A DNA stretch of 64,000 bases from Chryseolinea soli (GTDB taxonomy: Bacteria > Bacteroidota > Bacteroidia > Cytophagales > Cyclobacteriaceae). The notes under the pieces were generated by a model. The model saw nothing but the letters and a program-made list of their open reading frames with translations, ran no database searches and was not told the origin of the DNA. This document shows positions 1 through 8,283 of this stretch, one piece after another (position 1 is the first letter of the stretch; the number at the start of each line of letters is the position of its first letter). The translations under genes and the position numbers were made by a program. The DNA lies in assembly GCF_003589925.1 (NCBI RefSeq), contig NZ_CP032382.1:4464001-4528000 (forward strand), given 5' to 3'.

Positions 1-2
1 TC

Positions 3-1106
3 TCCCTCGCCAACGTGGCCATCGCCAAGATCCCAGGCATCCAAATGGACGAAACGCTGAAAGCACGCTACATCAACGAAGCGAAATTTCTCCGGGGATT
101 GTTGTACTTCAACCTGGTGCGCATGTTCGGCAGAATCCCGCTGCTGACGAGCGACATAACCTCAACGACCCCGCCAGCAGCAGAAGTCGATGCGATCTAC
201 ACGCAGATCCTCGCCGATTTCAACGATGCTACGAATCTTCCCGCCGACCAGGCCGATGGAAGAGGACGCGCCACAGCCGGTGCTGCACATGCCCTGTTAG
301 CAAAAGTATACCTCACGCGTAAAGACTATGACAACGCCATCGCAGAATGCGAGAAAGTGATCAACTCCGGTAAATATGAATTGTGGGATAATTTTGCAGA
401 CATCTTCAAAATTGCAAACCGCGGAATGAAAGAAGCCATCTTCTCGGTTGGCTTTGGAACCGCTGGAAGCGCACTCAGCTTCTGGGAAGTGGCGCAAGTG
501 CATGTGCGTTTGTTGCCTCCTGAGCTGGCTTCGGCTGGGATCACCTCCAACACGCTGGGATGGACAGCGCCCACGCAAGCCCTGGTGGACAGCTACGATG
601 CCACCGACGAACGCCGCGATGTGACCGTGTTCAATCGCTTCAGCGAAACGGTGGGGGGAACTGCTTACAACGTGCCGTTCAGCCGCTATTATTTTAGAAA
701 GTATTGGGACGTTACGGTGCCGACTGAATTCAACACCTCCGAAGCCAACATCGATTTCCCGGTGATCCGTTATGCGGATGTGCTGTTGATGTATGCCGAA
801 GCCTTGAACGAAAAAGACCGGTCGCAAGAAGCACACGACGCTGTGAACCTGGTGCGCCACCGGGCGAACTTGGCGGATCTGTCGGGGTTGAGCAAGGATG
901 CCTTCCGCGACGCCGTGCTGGTCGAGAGAAGACATGAGCTGGCAGCCGAAGGCCATCGTTGGTTTGACCTGGTGCGCACGGGCAAGCTGGAGCAACTCGT
1001 GCCGCTGGCAAAACCCGGCGTGATCCCACAGGCGAAGCATTACCTGTTCCCCATTCCGCAGCGCGAACGCGATCTCGATCCCAACTTACCTCAAAATGAC
1101 TATTGA
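3..1106 (+). CDS. SusD/RagB family outer-membrane nutrient-binding lipoprotein (5' truncated)
   Basis: The C-terminal ~367 residues of a SusD/RagB protein; the reading frame is open to the window edge, so the signal peptide and N-terminal TPR part are missing. Seen: the family's helical segment AKFLRGLLYFNLVRMFG, TPR-like repeats around AHALLAKVYLTRKDYDNAI, the signature RRHELAAEGHRWFDLVR, and the closing PIPQRERDLDPNLPQNDY that ends most family members. SusD proteins are surface lipoproteins that lid a SusC TonB-dependent transporter and bind oligosaccharide; the susC partner should lie just upstream, outside the window. It is followed after 2 nt by a lipoprotein gene and then a terminator, and the neighbouring genes are sugar enzymes. 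The GTG at 15 is internal, not a start. The family call is secure; the ligand is not shown by the sequence. Confidence 0.95.
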   Translation, partial: SLANVAIAKIPGIQMDETLKARYINEAKFLRGLLYFNLVRMFGRIPLLTSDITSTTPPAAEVDAIYTQILADFNDATNLPADQADGRGRATAGAAHALLAKVYLTRKDYDNAIAECEKVINSGKYELWDNFADIFKIANRGMKEAIFSVGFGTAGSALSFWEVAQVHVRLLPPELASAGITSNTLGWTAPTQALVDSYDATDERRDVTVFNRFSETVGGTAYNVPFSRYYFRKYWDVTVPTEFNTSEANIDFPVIRYADVLLMYAEALNEKDRSQEAHDAVNLVRHRANLADLSGLSKDAFRDAVLVERRHELAAEGHRWFDLVRTGKLEQLVPLAKPGVIPQAKHYLFPIPQRERDLDPNLPQNDY

Positions 1107-1153
1107 TCATGAACAGGGAAAATACATCCGCATCACCCGTAAAATCTACTACC

Positions 1154-2002
1154 ATGAATGTGTATCGTCAATATATCGCATACGGCGTCATACTGTTGGC
1201 CACGGTTTTGAGCCTCGGTTCCTGTGAAGATGACTATCAGTCGGACGCTGCCGATCCGGGCCTTCCGCTCACGGCCGGCGGCGTGTCCATAAAAGCGCCT
1301 GGTCATGGCCAATATCTGCTTTCGCGCAAACTCGTGGACGGTCAGGCGGTGATCACCGCAGACCTGTCGACGATGGGAACCGTGAAGTCGTTCACCGTTA
1401 CCAAAACCGTGGCGGCACAAAAGGACGGCACCTTTGGACAAAACGGGGTGATCACCGTTGATCCTTCGGGGCTTCAGGCCAAATACGACTTTACGTACAA
1501 CCTTCAGGACACAGACGTTGACCAACTGATTGGGCTCACCTTCGAAGCGCAGGATGATGCCGGGAAGGTGCTGACCAGCGATCTCACGCTCGTGGTCACG
1601 TTAACACCCCGCGAAAATATCCCCCGCAAAAAGTGGGCATGGACGTCCAGGCTTTGGGTGGACAACGATAATTCACAAGACCTGAAAGATTGCGAGAAGG
1701 ACAACTACTACCTGTTCAACGCCGACAGCACGGTCACCGTAAACTACGGCGCCGACACCGGGGCAGGCGACTGTGTGTTTGACGGCTTCACCATCTATGA
1801 CAAATGGTATCTCACCGCCGATGAAAAATACTTTATCCTCAAAAGCCACGGCCTGTTCGATCCTACTGTGAAAGTGGATTCGTTCCAGATGCAGACCCTC
1901 ACCGTAGACAAACTGGAGATGTCGATCGACATCGATCTCTCGATCTTCGGACTGGGAACGGATGAAACATTCCTCTACCAATACACGGCGGAGCCTAAGT
2001 AA
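1154..2002 (+). CDS. SusD-associated surface lipoprotein, probable glycan-binding
   Basis: A 282-residue lipoprotein encoded directly behind susD, the position usually taken by SusE/SusF-like surface glycan-binding proteins. The frame can be read from 1109, but the ATG at 1154 gives a good lipoprotein signal (MNVYRQYIAYG, hydrophobic stretch, SLGSC with the lipid-anchored Cys then acidic EDD, typical of surface export). Residues ~30-160 look like a beta-sandwich with alternating hydrophobic strands; the C-terminal ~115 residues (from KKWAWTSRLW to FLYQYTAEPK) look like a lipocalin-like beta-barrel, as in DUF5004-type proteins. No catalytic motif is recognisable. Binding of the locus's substrate is inferred from position. 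A strong terminator follows. Confidence 0.7.
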   Translation: MNVYRQYIAYGVILLATVLSLGSCEDDYQSDAADPGLPLTAGGVSIKAPGHGQYLLSRKLVDGQAVITADLSTMGTVKSFTVTKTVAAQKDGTFGQNGVITVDPSGLQAKYDFTYNLQDTDVDQLIGLTFEAQDDAGKVLTSDLTLVVTLTPRENIPRKKWAWTSRLWVDNDNSQDLKDCEKDNYYLFNADSTVTVNYGADTGAGDCVFDGFTIYDKWYLTADEKYFILKSHGLFDPTVKVDSFQMQTLTVDKLEMSIDIDLSIFGLGTDETFLYQYTAEPK

Positions 2003-2026
2003 ACGAACTTGTTTTGCGATGAAAAG

Positions 2027-2060
2027 AATTCCGGCTGCTACAGCGGCCGGAATTTTTTTA
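2027..2060 (+). terminator. Rho-independent terminator after the SusD operon
   Basis: A perfect 9-bp stem (aattccggc at 2027-2035, gccggaatt at 2046-2054) with a 10-nt loop runs directly into a seven-T tract. It closes the SusC/SusD/lipoprotein transcript. Confidence 0.9.
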
Positions 2061-2163
2061 TTTAAAGTGTTTCATCGAGACACCTTCGACTGCGTCCCCA
2101 CTAAGGTTTTTTGTTTGATTATAGCGAGCAGAAAGGCGAAGGCGCATTTCTCCGGCTGTGATA

Positions 2164-2200
2164 CAAAAAAAGAGCCCGTGCAAAAAATGACACGAGCCCC
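2164..2200 (-). terminator. Terminator of the minus-strand glycoside hydrolase gene
   Basis: Read on the minus strand, gggctcgtg pairs with cacgggctc (nine pairs, two of them G-U) and is followed by seven T. It lies 20-56 nt past the stop of the hydrolase gene and meets the plus-strand terminator from the other side. Confidence 0.75.
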
Positions 2201-2219
2201 ATATTCAACCCAAACTAGA

Positions 2220-4547
2220 TTATTTCTCTTTTGTTGCGTTTATTTTGCCACCAGCGCTGATGAGTGTATAGTAGTCACCGTGGAAGAGCACGTGCCGTAA
2301 CGTGCCTCTGAAAGGGATGGTACCCGGTTCCTTGATCATTCTTCCTTGCAGGTCGGGATTGAACCCGAAGAAACATTTCAGCATCACCTGCGACATGCCG
2401 ATGCCGGCCATGGCGTCGCGGGCATGCCACCCGCGTTCGGCGATGCGTACCTTGGCCTTTGAGTCTTCCTTGTCATCGCCCCACAGTTCGTGCGACTGCG
2501 CCCAGGAGCCTTCGTACGTTACCGGCTCGATTGCGTGATAGAATTGAAGGGCTTTCTCCGAATATCCCATTTGCACAAATGCGTCCATCGTTCCGGCAGG
2601 CCAACCGTCGTAAGCGCCGAGGGGACCATGATCGGGACGATCGGAATTCTTTGCGGCGACGTCCAACAGGGATTGAGCTCGCATCCAGTGATCGGTCATC
2701 AATTCCTGGTCTACGAATTTGATCATTTCGGTTTTCATGGTGTCGCTGAGATCCTGCGCCATGAAGCGGCCCATAAACATGAAGTCGAGACAGTGGCGTA
2801 CTTCAATGGTCTTGTTGTCGGGATAGAGGCAATTCCACACGCCGTTGCCGGCGTAAAGTTTCATAAGGTATCCTTTCAGCTCGGTGGCCTGGTTGCGCAG
2901 TTGCCCGGCCTTGGCCTGATCACCGGCTGTGGCATAGAGGTCGGCCGTTTCGCGCAGCATCCAGATATAGCCTGCGTTAAACGAAGGGACAATTTGTTTG
3001 TAGGTGGGCACGCACTCGAGCAGGTTCCACTCGTCGCTGCCAAAATCGGCGAGCTTGTATAGTGGATCGGTATAGCCCGGTTTTCCAAAGAGCGCCATGC
3101 GTTGCCCGTTGGTGGCGTAGTGCTCCAGCGTTTCCAGGATCGTTTTTCCTTCGACTTTTTCTTTTAGAAAGGCATAGTCGCCAGTGACCGCTAAGTAGGA
3201 GCGGACCAACTGAAACAAGGCCCAATAGTTTGCTGAGTAAGGATTGCCAACGCCCTTGCCGCCGAAATTATCCACGCCATAAAATTTGCTGGGATCGACC
3301 TTCATCCATGCGACGATGTTTTCTTTTAACTGCACGGGATCTGTCACCGCTTGCACCGTCGACCATTCGGTGTTGTCCCAGAAGAAGGAAATGGTGGCGC
3401 CCCATTTTGGGCCGCCGGTGAGGATCACTTTTTTGTGCTGGGGTAAATTAGTGTTCAACAAGTACAGCATCGTGAGTGGACCGGTGTAATACACACGGGA
3501 GGCCACGGTGTCTTCTGTTTCCAGCACGGGAAAACATCCGGAGAACAAGGTGTTGTGGGGTTGAAACATGGATTGCCACCGCTGTTCCCAAACCGATTTG
3601 ACCTGGGTAAATTTTTCGTCAAACGTCGTGGTCCAGGTGTTTAACTGTTGGGTGATCGCACGGTCGCTGTTGCCATAGTGCATGAGGTATTCGATCACTT
3701 TTGTCTCTCCGGATTTTAGCGGCAATTTCCATTGAGCCGTTGCGCCGCTGTGGAAAATTATTAATGTGTCCGGCGTGGTTTTGAATGCGAAGCCCGTGAT
3801 GGCCGGGGTTTCGGTGTCGTGGATCAGCAAGGTATTTTTTCCGGAAGCGGTGGTGTTGTATTTCGTGGCGTTTAAGATCTGATGATCATCGGGTGCGCGC
3901 AGGGTCATTTTCTTCCCGGTGGGTTTTCCATCCACGAGTTCATCTACCTGCGCTTCAGCCAGGGTTGCGCTGCCGATGCTTTTGCGGACCATCTCTACTT
4001 CCTCGTCCCTTTTGGTGACCATGCCTTTCATTTTTGGATATGGATACCACCATTGCCAATCGCCACCATACTGACTGATAAAGCCAATGGCATCCACAGA
4101 AATGTTCGCCGTGTCGGGGTGGTCATTTTGATTGGTGATTTCGATTCGCCACAACACGCCGTCCTCTTCCGGGAGCATGCGTGTGGTGGACAACAAAGCG
4201 AACTTCTTATAACTTGCTTTGCGCAGGGTTTGGTAGGGCTGCCACCGGAACATGTCCACGAGCGGCACCTGGCCATCGATCTTGAAAACACCGGTATGGT
4301 AGCCACCACTATACGGAGCCGAAGCAAACCAACTGATGGACGTGAGATCGCGGTTGGCCACCGCCTGGCCGCGGAAATTTCGCAACGACGGTTCCATGGC
4401 AACGGTGTCGGCTTTTACCCACTTTCCGGAAATCTGATCCAGCGAGGGAATGTAGTTTTTCTCCGTTTGCGGAGGCGTTGAGCATCCCACCATAAAAAGG
4501 AATGCGAGAATGGAAAATAAGCCGATATAGCAAGGGGAGCGCTTCAT
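2220..4547 (-). CDS. GH63/MGH1-like (alpha/alpha)6-barrel glycoside hydrolase, lipoprotein
   Basis: A 775-residue lipoprotein (signal to FLFMVGC, Cys ~22). The first ~290 residues form a beta-sandwich-like domain; the rest reads as an (alpha/alpha)6 barrel of the GH63 / mannosylglycerate-hydrolase-like group. Seen: FFWDNTEW, matching the WD motif that carries the catalytic acid in this clan; a SDEWNLLECVPTY segment; GPLGAYDGWPAG; and the acidic SWAQSHELWGDDKED near the C-terminus. Family members are inverting exo-hydrolases of alpha-linked glucosides or mannosides. Location is the periplasm or cell surface. It is divergent from the 4665 gene across 117 nt that contain the proposed GntR operator and has its own terminator. 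Exact GH family and substrate are not provable by eye; GH37 or a rhamnosidase-like barrel is less likely. Confidence 0.7.
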   Translation of the reverse strand: MKRSPCYIGLFSILAFLFMVGCSTPPQTEKNYIPSLDQISGKWVKADTVAMEPSLRNFRGQAVANRDLTSISWFASAPYSGGYHTGVFKIDGQVPLVDMFRWQPYQTLRKASYKKFALLSTTRMLPEEDGVLWRIEITNQNDHPDTANISVDAIGFISQYGGDWQWWYPYPKMKGMVTKRDEEVEMVRKSIGSATLAEAQVDELVDGKPTGKKMTLRAPDDHQILNATKYNTTASGKNTLLIHDTETPAITGFAFKTTPDTLIIFHSGATAQWKLPLKSGETKVIEYLMHYGNSDRAITQQLNTWTTTFDEKFTQVKSVWEQRWQSMFQPHNTLFSGCFPVLETEDTVASRVYYTGPLTMLYLLNTNLPQHKKVILTGGPKWGATISFFWDNTEWSTVQAVTDPVQLKENIVAWMKVDPSKFYGVDNFGGKGVGNPYSANYWALFQLVRSYLAVTGDYAFLKEKVEGKTILETLEHYATNGQRMALFGKPGYTDPLYKLADFGSDEWNLLECVPTYKQIVPSFNAGYIWMLRETADLYATAGDQAKAGQLRNQATELKGYLMKLYAGNGVWNCLYPDNKTIEVRHCLDFMFMGRFMAQDLSDTMKTEMIKFVDQELMTDHWMRAQSLLDVAAKNSDRPDHGPLGAYDGWPAGTMDAFVQMGYSEKALQFYHAIEPVTYEGSWAQSHELWGDDKEDSKAKVRIAERGWHARDAMAGIGMSQVMLKCFFGFNPDLQGRMIKEPGTIPFRGTLRHVLFHGDYYTLISAGGKINATKEK

Positions 4548-4579
4548 AAACAGGCAGAATTTTGAAGTTGTCTGTAAAT

Positions 4580-4587
4580 TAAAAGTA
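4580..4587 (-). promoter_or_regulatory. Probable -7 box of the glycoside hydrolase promoter
   Basis: Minus-strand TACTTTTA matches 7 of 8 positions of the Bacteroidota -7 consensus TAnnTTTG. The inverted repeat at 4604-4619 falls about 17 nt upstream, over the -33 region, a repressing position. Confidence 0.4.
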
Positions 4588-4603
4588 TCAATTTTATTTG
4601 TTC

Positions 4604-4619
4604 ATATGTTCATACATAT
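4604..4619. promoter_or_regulatory. Candidate GntR operator ATATGT-N4-ACATAT
   Basis: A perfect 6-bp inverted repeat with a 4-nt spacer (atatgt tcat acatat) midway between two divergent genes of the sugar locus, upstream of a -7 box on each strand. The same arms and spacing recur at 12185-12200 before the GntR gene (ACATTA on one side). A shared dyad before the regulator and the structural genes is what autoregulation by a GntR/UTRA dimer would give. Assignment is inference. Confidence 0.5.
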
Positions 4620-4631
4620 CAAATTTAATTT

Positions 4632-4639
4632 TAGCTTTG
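4632..4639 (+). promoter_or_regulatory. -7 promoter box TAGCTTTG
   Basis: A full match to TAnnTTTG 26 nt before the ATG at 4665. No clear -33 TTG is present at the usual spacing; that place is taken by the inverted repeat at 4604-4619. Confidence 0.55.
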
Positions 4640-4664
4640 TATACACAACCCAAAATGCCGTCGC

Positions 4665-5873
4665 ATGAAAACCATCCTGAACGTTGCTGTTTTAGTTTTT
4701 TGTCTTGCCGCATTTTCCTGTAAGGAAAACAAGTCTTCGCAGACCGAACAACCCGAGAGGCCGATCACCTTTAGCGTGGGGCCTGCCCCGGAATGGACCG
4801 CGTTGCTGAAGCGCGACCACGGATGGTTTGGCGCCGATGGTATTTTCGCCATTCCCTTTTCCGGCGTTGACCAAAGCAGCGGAGCCAACGACAGCATCAT
4901 GTTCCTGTTCAGTGACACCATGGTGGGCGACATCGACAAGGGTACGTTGAAACCCGGCTACGTCATGGTGAACAACTCGGTGATGATGCTGCACGGAAAA
5001 GAACCGTCAGCTTCCGCCGCTCATTTTCTCATCAACAAAGGAGCCGACCAGAAGCCGGCCTCCTTATTTGTGCCTTCCTCACCCGAAACCAAAAAGGACG
5101 ACTACTATTGGCTGGGCGATGGCTTTGTGAACAACGACATGGACGGCAGCCTCTGCATTTTTGCTTATCGCATCCGAAACACCAACGATGGAACGGCTTT
5201 CCCCTTTCGCGAAGTGGGCAACAACCTGATCGTGATCCCAAAGGGAACGCCCTATCCATTCAAGGAGCAGAAACAATATGACATGCCGTTTTCCGCTTCG
5301 AAAGATTCCTTAACCACTTCTTTTGGTGTGGGCGTCCTTTCGAACACGCAGTCGGCCGGTGCCCCGGATGCCGATGGGTTTGTCTATGTGTATGGCGTGA
5401 AAGGCCGCGCGAAAGAACTGGTGGTGGCCCGGATCAAACCCGCACAACTAACGGAATTTTCTTCGTGGGAATTTTATAACGGCACGGCCTGGAGTTCCAA
5501 ACCCGAAGACGCGCAACCCCTGGTCGACAGCGTTTCAAACGAATTGAGCGTGACACCGCTGGGCAACGGCAAATATGCATTGATCTATCAATACGCCGGG
5601 CTGATGCCCACCATCTATCTGCAGATCGGAACATCGCCGGTAGGACCATTCGGTCCCCGCCAAATAGTATGGAACACCACCACCGACGTCAATGAACAAG
5701 GGCTCTTCACCTACAACGCGAAAGCACACCCCGCCATTTCAAAACCCGGCGAATTGCTGGTGAGCTTTAATGTGAACAGCTTTGATTTCTTCAAGCAGAT
5801 CCAGACCCTTCCCGACCTGTATCGTCCCCGGTTTGTTCGCATCCTTTTCAACACACCTACGGCAGGCAAATAG
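4665..5873 (+). CDS. DUF4185-like beta-propeller lipoprotein (putative glycosidase-like)
   Basis: A 402-residue lipoprotein (signal VAVLVFCLAAFSC, Cys ~19, then Lys/Glu/Asn). Repeated motifs such as DSIMFLFSDT, GDGFVNNDMDGSLCIFAY, DADGFVYVYGVKG and GKYALIYQY look like blades of a five-bladed propeller, the fold of DUF4185 and GH43/62/117-like proteins. The pattern of a display element such as 'FLFSDT' early in the chain is typical of DUF4185. Proteins of this kind sit in polysaccharide loci and may hydrolyse or bind glycans, but I cannot point to a proven catalytic triad. It starts the plus-strand run porter-kinase-isomerase-esterase with short gaps, so co-expression from the promoter at 4632 is likely. 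Confidence 0.6.
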   Translation: MKTILNVAVLVFCLAAFSCKENKSSQTEQPERPITFSVGPAPEWTALLKRDHGWFGADGIFAIPFSGVDQSSGANDSIMFLFSDTMVGDIDKGTLKPGYVMVNNSVMMLHGKEPSASAAHFLINKGADQKPASLFVPSSPETKKDDYYWLGDGFVNNDMDGSLCIFAYRIRNTNDGTAFPFREVGNNLIVIPKGTPYPFKEQKQYDMPFSASKDSLTTSFGVGVLSNTQSAGAPDADGFVYVYGVKGRAKELVVARIKPAQLTEFSSWEFYNGTAWSSKPEDAQPLVDSVSNELSVTPLGNGKYALIYQYAGLMPTIYLQIGTSPVGPFGPRQIVWNTTTDVNEQGLFTYNAKAHPAISKPGELLVSFNVNSFDFFKQIQTLPDLYRPRFVRILFNTPTAGK

Positions 5874-5888
5874 TTTAACCCGCATTTC

Positions 5889-7268
5889 ATGGAGACGCTA
5901 CACGCAACCCAGACACTACCCGCAAACACTTCCGGATTCGTTTTCAAAGTTTCCGTCGTGGCTGCATTGGGTGGATTGCTTTTCGGATACGACACCGCCG
6001 TGATCGCCGGGGCCATCGGCTTCCTGGAAATAAAATTCGGCCTGACACCAGTCATGGTGGGATGGGCCGCCAGCAGCGCCATATGGGGTTGCGTTCTCGG
6101 CGCCATGATGGCAGGCTATCTGAGCGACCGCTTTGGACGGAAAAAAGTATTGATCATTACGGCAGTCCTGTTTTTTGTTTCGTCACTGGGCGCGGCGATT
6201 CCACAAAGCTTCACCCAGTTTGTACTGGCCCGGTTTGTAGGAGGGCTGGGTATCGGTGCGGCATCGATGCTTTCGCCCTTGTACATTTCGGAGATTGCCC
6301 CTGCAAAAATTCGCGGACAGTTGGTGAGCCTCTATCAACTCGCGATTGTGTTGGGGATAAACCTGATCTACTTTGTCAACTTCAAGATCGCGGCACAAGG
6401 TGACTCGGCGTGGAATGTAGAATGGGGTTGGCGCTATATGCTGGGTTCGGGTACCCTGCCGGCCTTTTTGTTCTTCGTCCTGTTGTTCCTGGTTCCCGAA
6501 AGTCCGCGCTGGCTCATCAAACGGAGACGCTATGACGAAGCCTTGCAAACCCTCGAGAAGGTGAACGGGAAAGAGAAGGCGCGCGAAATCGCTGATGAGA
6601 TCCAGTCTGCACTTTCACAAGAGAACGGGACCGTCGCTGAATTGTTCAGCCCCGGTTTGCGCATGGCCCTCGTCGCCGGGATTGTTCTCGCTTTGTTTTC
6701 GCAGATCACCGGCATCAACGCAATCATCTATTATGCGCCCGAGATATTCAAGAGCATCGGTTTCGGACCGGAGTCGGCGTTTCTTCAGACGGTTTTGATC
6801 GGTGTGATCAATACCGTGTTCACCTTCGTGGCGATCTGGCTCATCGACCGTGCGGGAAGGAAAACGCTTCTGATGTGGGGAGTAGGGGGTATGATCGTTT
6901 GTCTGTTGGGCATCGCGTTGTGTTTTCAATACAACATCACCCAAGGGCCGTGGCTCCTGCTTTTTATATTGGCATACATCGCGTGCTTTGCGTCATCGCT
7001 GGGCCCGATTCCATGGGTGCTCATCTCGGAGATCTATCCCACAAAAACCCGGGGCCTGGCCATGTCGTTTTGCACGCTGGTACTTTGGATTGGGGTGGTC
7101 TTTATCACCCAGTTCACGCCGGTGTTGTTGAAGGGGGAGATGGGGGGCGCCGGCACGTTTGGGATCTTCCTGATCAATGCCGTGATCCTGCTCATTTTTG
7201 TCTGGCGCAAAATTCCGGAAACAAAACAGCGCACCCTCGAAGAGATCGAGCAAAGCTGGAAGCAATAA
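5889..7268 (+). CDS. MFS sugar porter (sugar:H+ symporter family)
   Basis: A 459-residue inner-membrane transporter of the major facilitator sugar porter family (XylE/GLUT-like), with 12 predicted helices. Seen: GGLLFGYDTAVIAGA in helix 1, the loop motif DRFGRKK, PESPRWLIKRRR closing the first half, QITGINAIIYYAPEIF in helix 7 (the sugar-binding QQxxGxN-type segment), DRAGRKTLL between helices 8 and 9, GPIPWVLISEIYPTKTRG in helix 10, and the C-terminal PETKQRTLEEIE. It starts 15 nt after the DUF4185-like gene and is followed by a ROK kinase, so it probably imports the monosaccharide that the kinase phosphorylates. The sugar cannot be read from the sequence; mannose is the contextual guess. 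Confidence 0.93.
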   Translation: METLHATQTLPANTSGFVFKVSVVAALGGLLFGYDTAVIAGAIGFLEIKFGLTPVMVGWAASSAIWGCVLGAMMAGYLSDRFGRKKVLIITAVLFFVSSLGAAIPQSFTQFVLARFVGGLGIGAASMLSPLYISEIAPAKIRGQLVSLYQLAIVLGINLIYFVNFKIAAQGDSAWNVEWGWRYMLGSGTLPAFLFFVLLFLVPESPRWLIKRRRYDEALQTLEKVNGKEKAREIADEIQSALSQENGTVAELFSPGLRMALVAGIVLALFSQITGINAIIYYAPEIFKSIGFGPESAFLQTVLIGVINTVFTFVAIWLIDRAGRKTLLMWGVGGMIVCLLGIALCFQYNITQGPWLLLFILAYIACFASSLGPIPWVLISEIYPTKTRGLAMSFCTLVLWIGVVFITQFTPVLLKGEMGGAGTFGIFLINAVILLIFVWRKIPETKQRTLEEIEQSWKQ

Positions 7269-7305
7269 TTTTTTGGATCGGTAACAGCGACAATTGTCCT
7301 TGGCT

Positions 7306-8283
7306 ATGACTACAAAAAATGTAAAATCAATGGAGGTTGGAATCGGGATCGACATGGGCGGCACGCGCATAAAGATCGGCCTGGTACACGAGGGTGTGTT
7401 GGTGGTGGCAAGAAAAATTCCGGCCGCGGCACACGTCACCCTGGAGCAGCGCCTGGCCGAGATCGCCGTGGAGACGGACCGGATGCTGGCTGAAAACAAC
7501 TGTACACCTACGGGTGTGGGCATTGCGTTTCCCGGCATCGTCGATTCAGACAACAATAAAATATTGTCAAAGTATGTCAAGTACCCCGACGCCAGAAGAG
7601 TCGATCTCTCGGGATGGGCGATGAAACAGTGGGGCATTCCGTTGGCGCTGGAGAACGACGCGCGGGCAGCCCTGGTGGGGGAGTGGCAATATGGCGCCGG
7701 GAAAAATTGTGACAATCTGGTGTTGATCACGCTGGGCACGGGCGTGGGATCGGCCGCGCTGATCCACGGAAAATTGTTAAAAGGCAAACACTATCATGCC
7801 GGCAATTTGGGCGGTCACATCGCGATCAATTTGCACGGCGAGGAATGCAATTGCGGAAGCGTGGGTTGCGTGGAGTCGGAAGCGTCCACATGGGCCCTCG
7901 AAAAACAGGTGACCCGGTCGCCACTCTATAAGACCAGCGCCCTTGCTTTGGAAAAAGAGATCAATTTCAATACCGTCTTTAAAAGCGCGGCGGATGGCGA
8001 CACACTGGCCATCCAAATCCAGGAGAATTGTTTGAAGGCCTGGGCGACGGGCATACTCAACCTCATCCTTTCCTATGATCCCGAGCGCGTAGTGATCGGG
8101 GGCGGCATCATGACGGGAAAGAATCTGCTCATCCCGTATGTGCGCCGCATGATTGAAAGAGACTCGTGGATAAACGACAATCCCATCGAGCTGGTCGTGG
8201 CCGAACAAGTGGAGTACGCAGGAATTTTAGGCATGTATTATTTATTATCCCTTTTGCAGAAGGATTACAAACCGGTATTATGA
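7306..8283 (+). CDS. ROK family sugar kinase (mannokinase/fructokinase/glucokinase type)
   Basis: A 325-residue cytoplasmic kinase. Seen: the ATP phosphate loop GIDMGGTRIKIGL at the N-terminus, VALENDARAAL-type segment (PLALENDARAAL, catalytic Asp region), LGTGVGSA, and the ROK zinc-binding stretch HAGNLGGH...CNCGSVGCVE near residues 165-185. A TTG further upstream (7294) is in frame, but the ATG at 7306 is preferred; the ATG at 7330 is an alternative. Its stop overlaps the next gene's start (ATGA at 8280), showing translational coupling with a mannose-6-phosphate isomerase. That coupling argues for a hexose kinase making mannose-6-phosphate; sugar specificity is otherwise unknown. Confidence 0.9.
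   Translation: MTTKNVKSMEVGIGIDMGGTRIKIGLVHEGVLVVARKIPAAAHVTLEQRLAEIAVETDRMLAENNCTPTGVGIAFPGIVDSDNNKILSKYVKYPDARRVDLSGWAMKQWGIPLALENDARAALVGEWQYGAGKNCDNLVLITLGTGVGSAALIHGKLLKGKHYHAGNLGGHIAINLHGEECNCGSVGCVESEASTWALEKQVTRSPLYKTSALALEKEINFNTVFKSAADGDTLAIQIQENCLKAWATGILNLILSYDPERVVIGGGIMTGKNLLIPYVRRMIERDSWINDNPIELVVAEQVEYAGILGMYYLLSLLQKDYKPVL

Noticed and set aside
297..1040. Long open frame on the minus strand opposite susD
   Set aside because: Antisense shadow of a strongly conserved SusD reading frame; the peptide has no recognisable motif.
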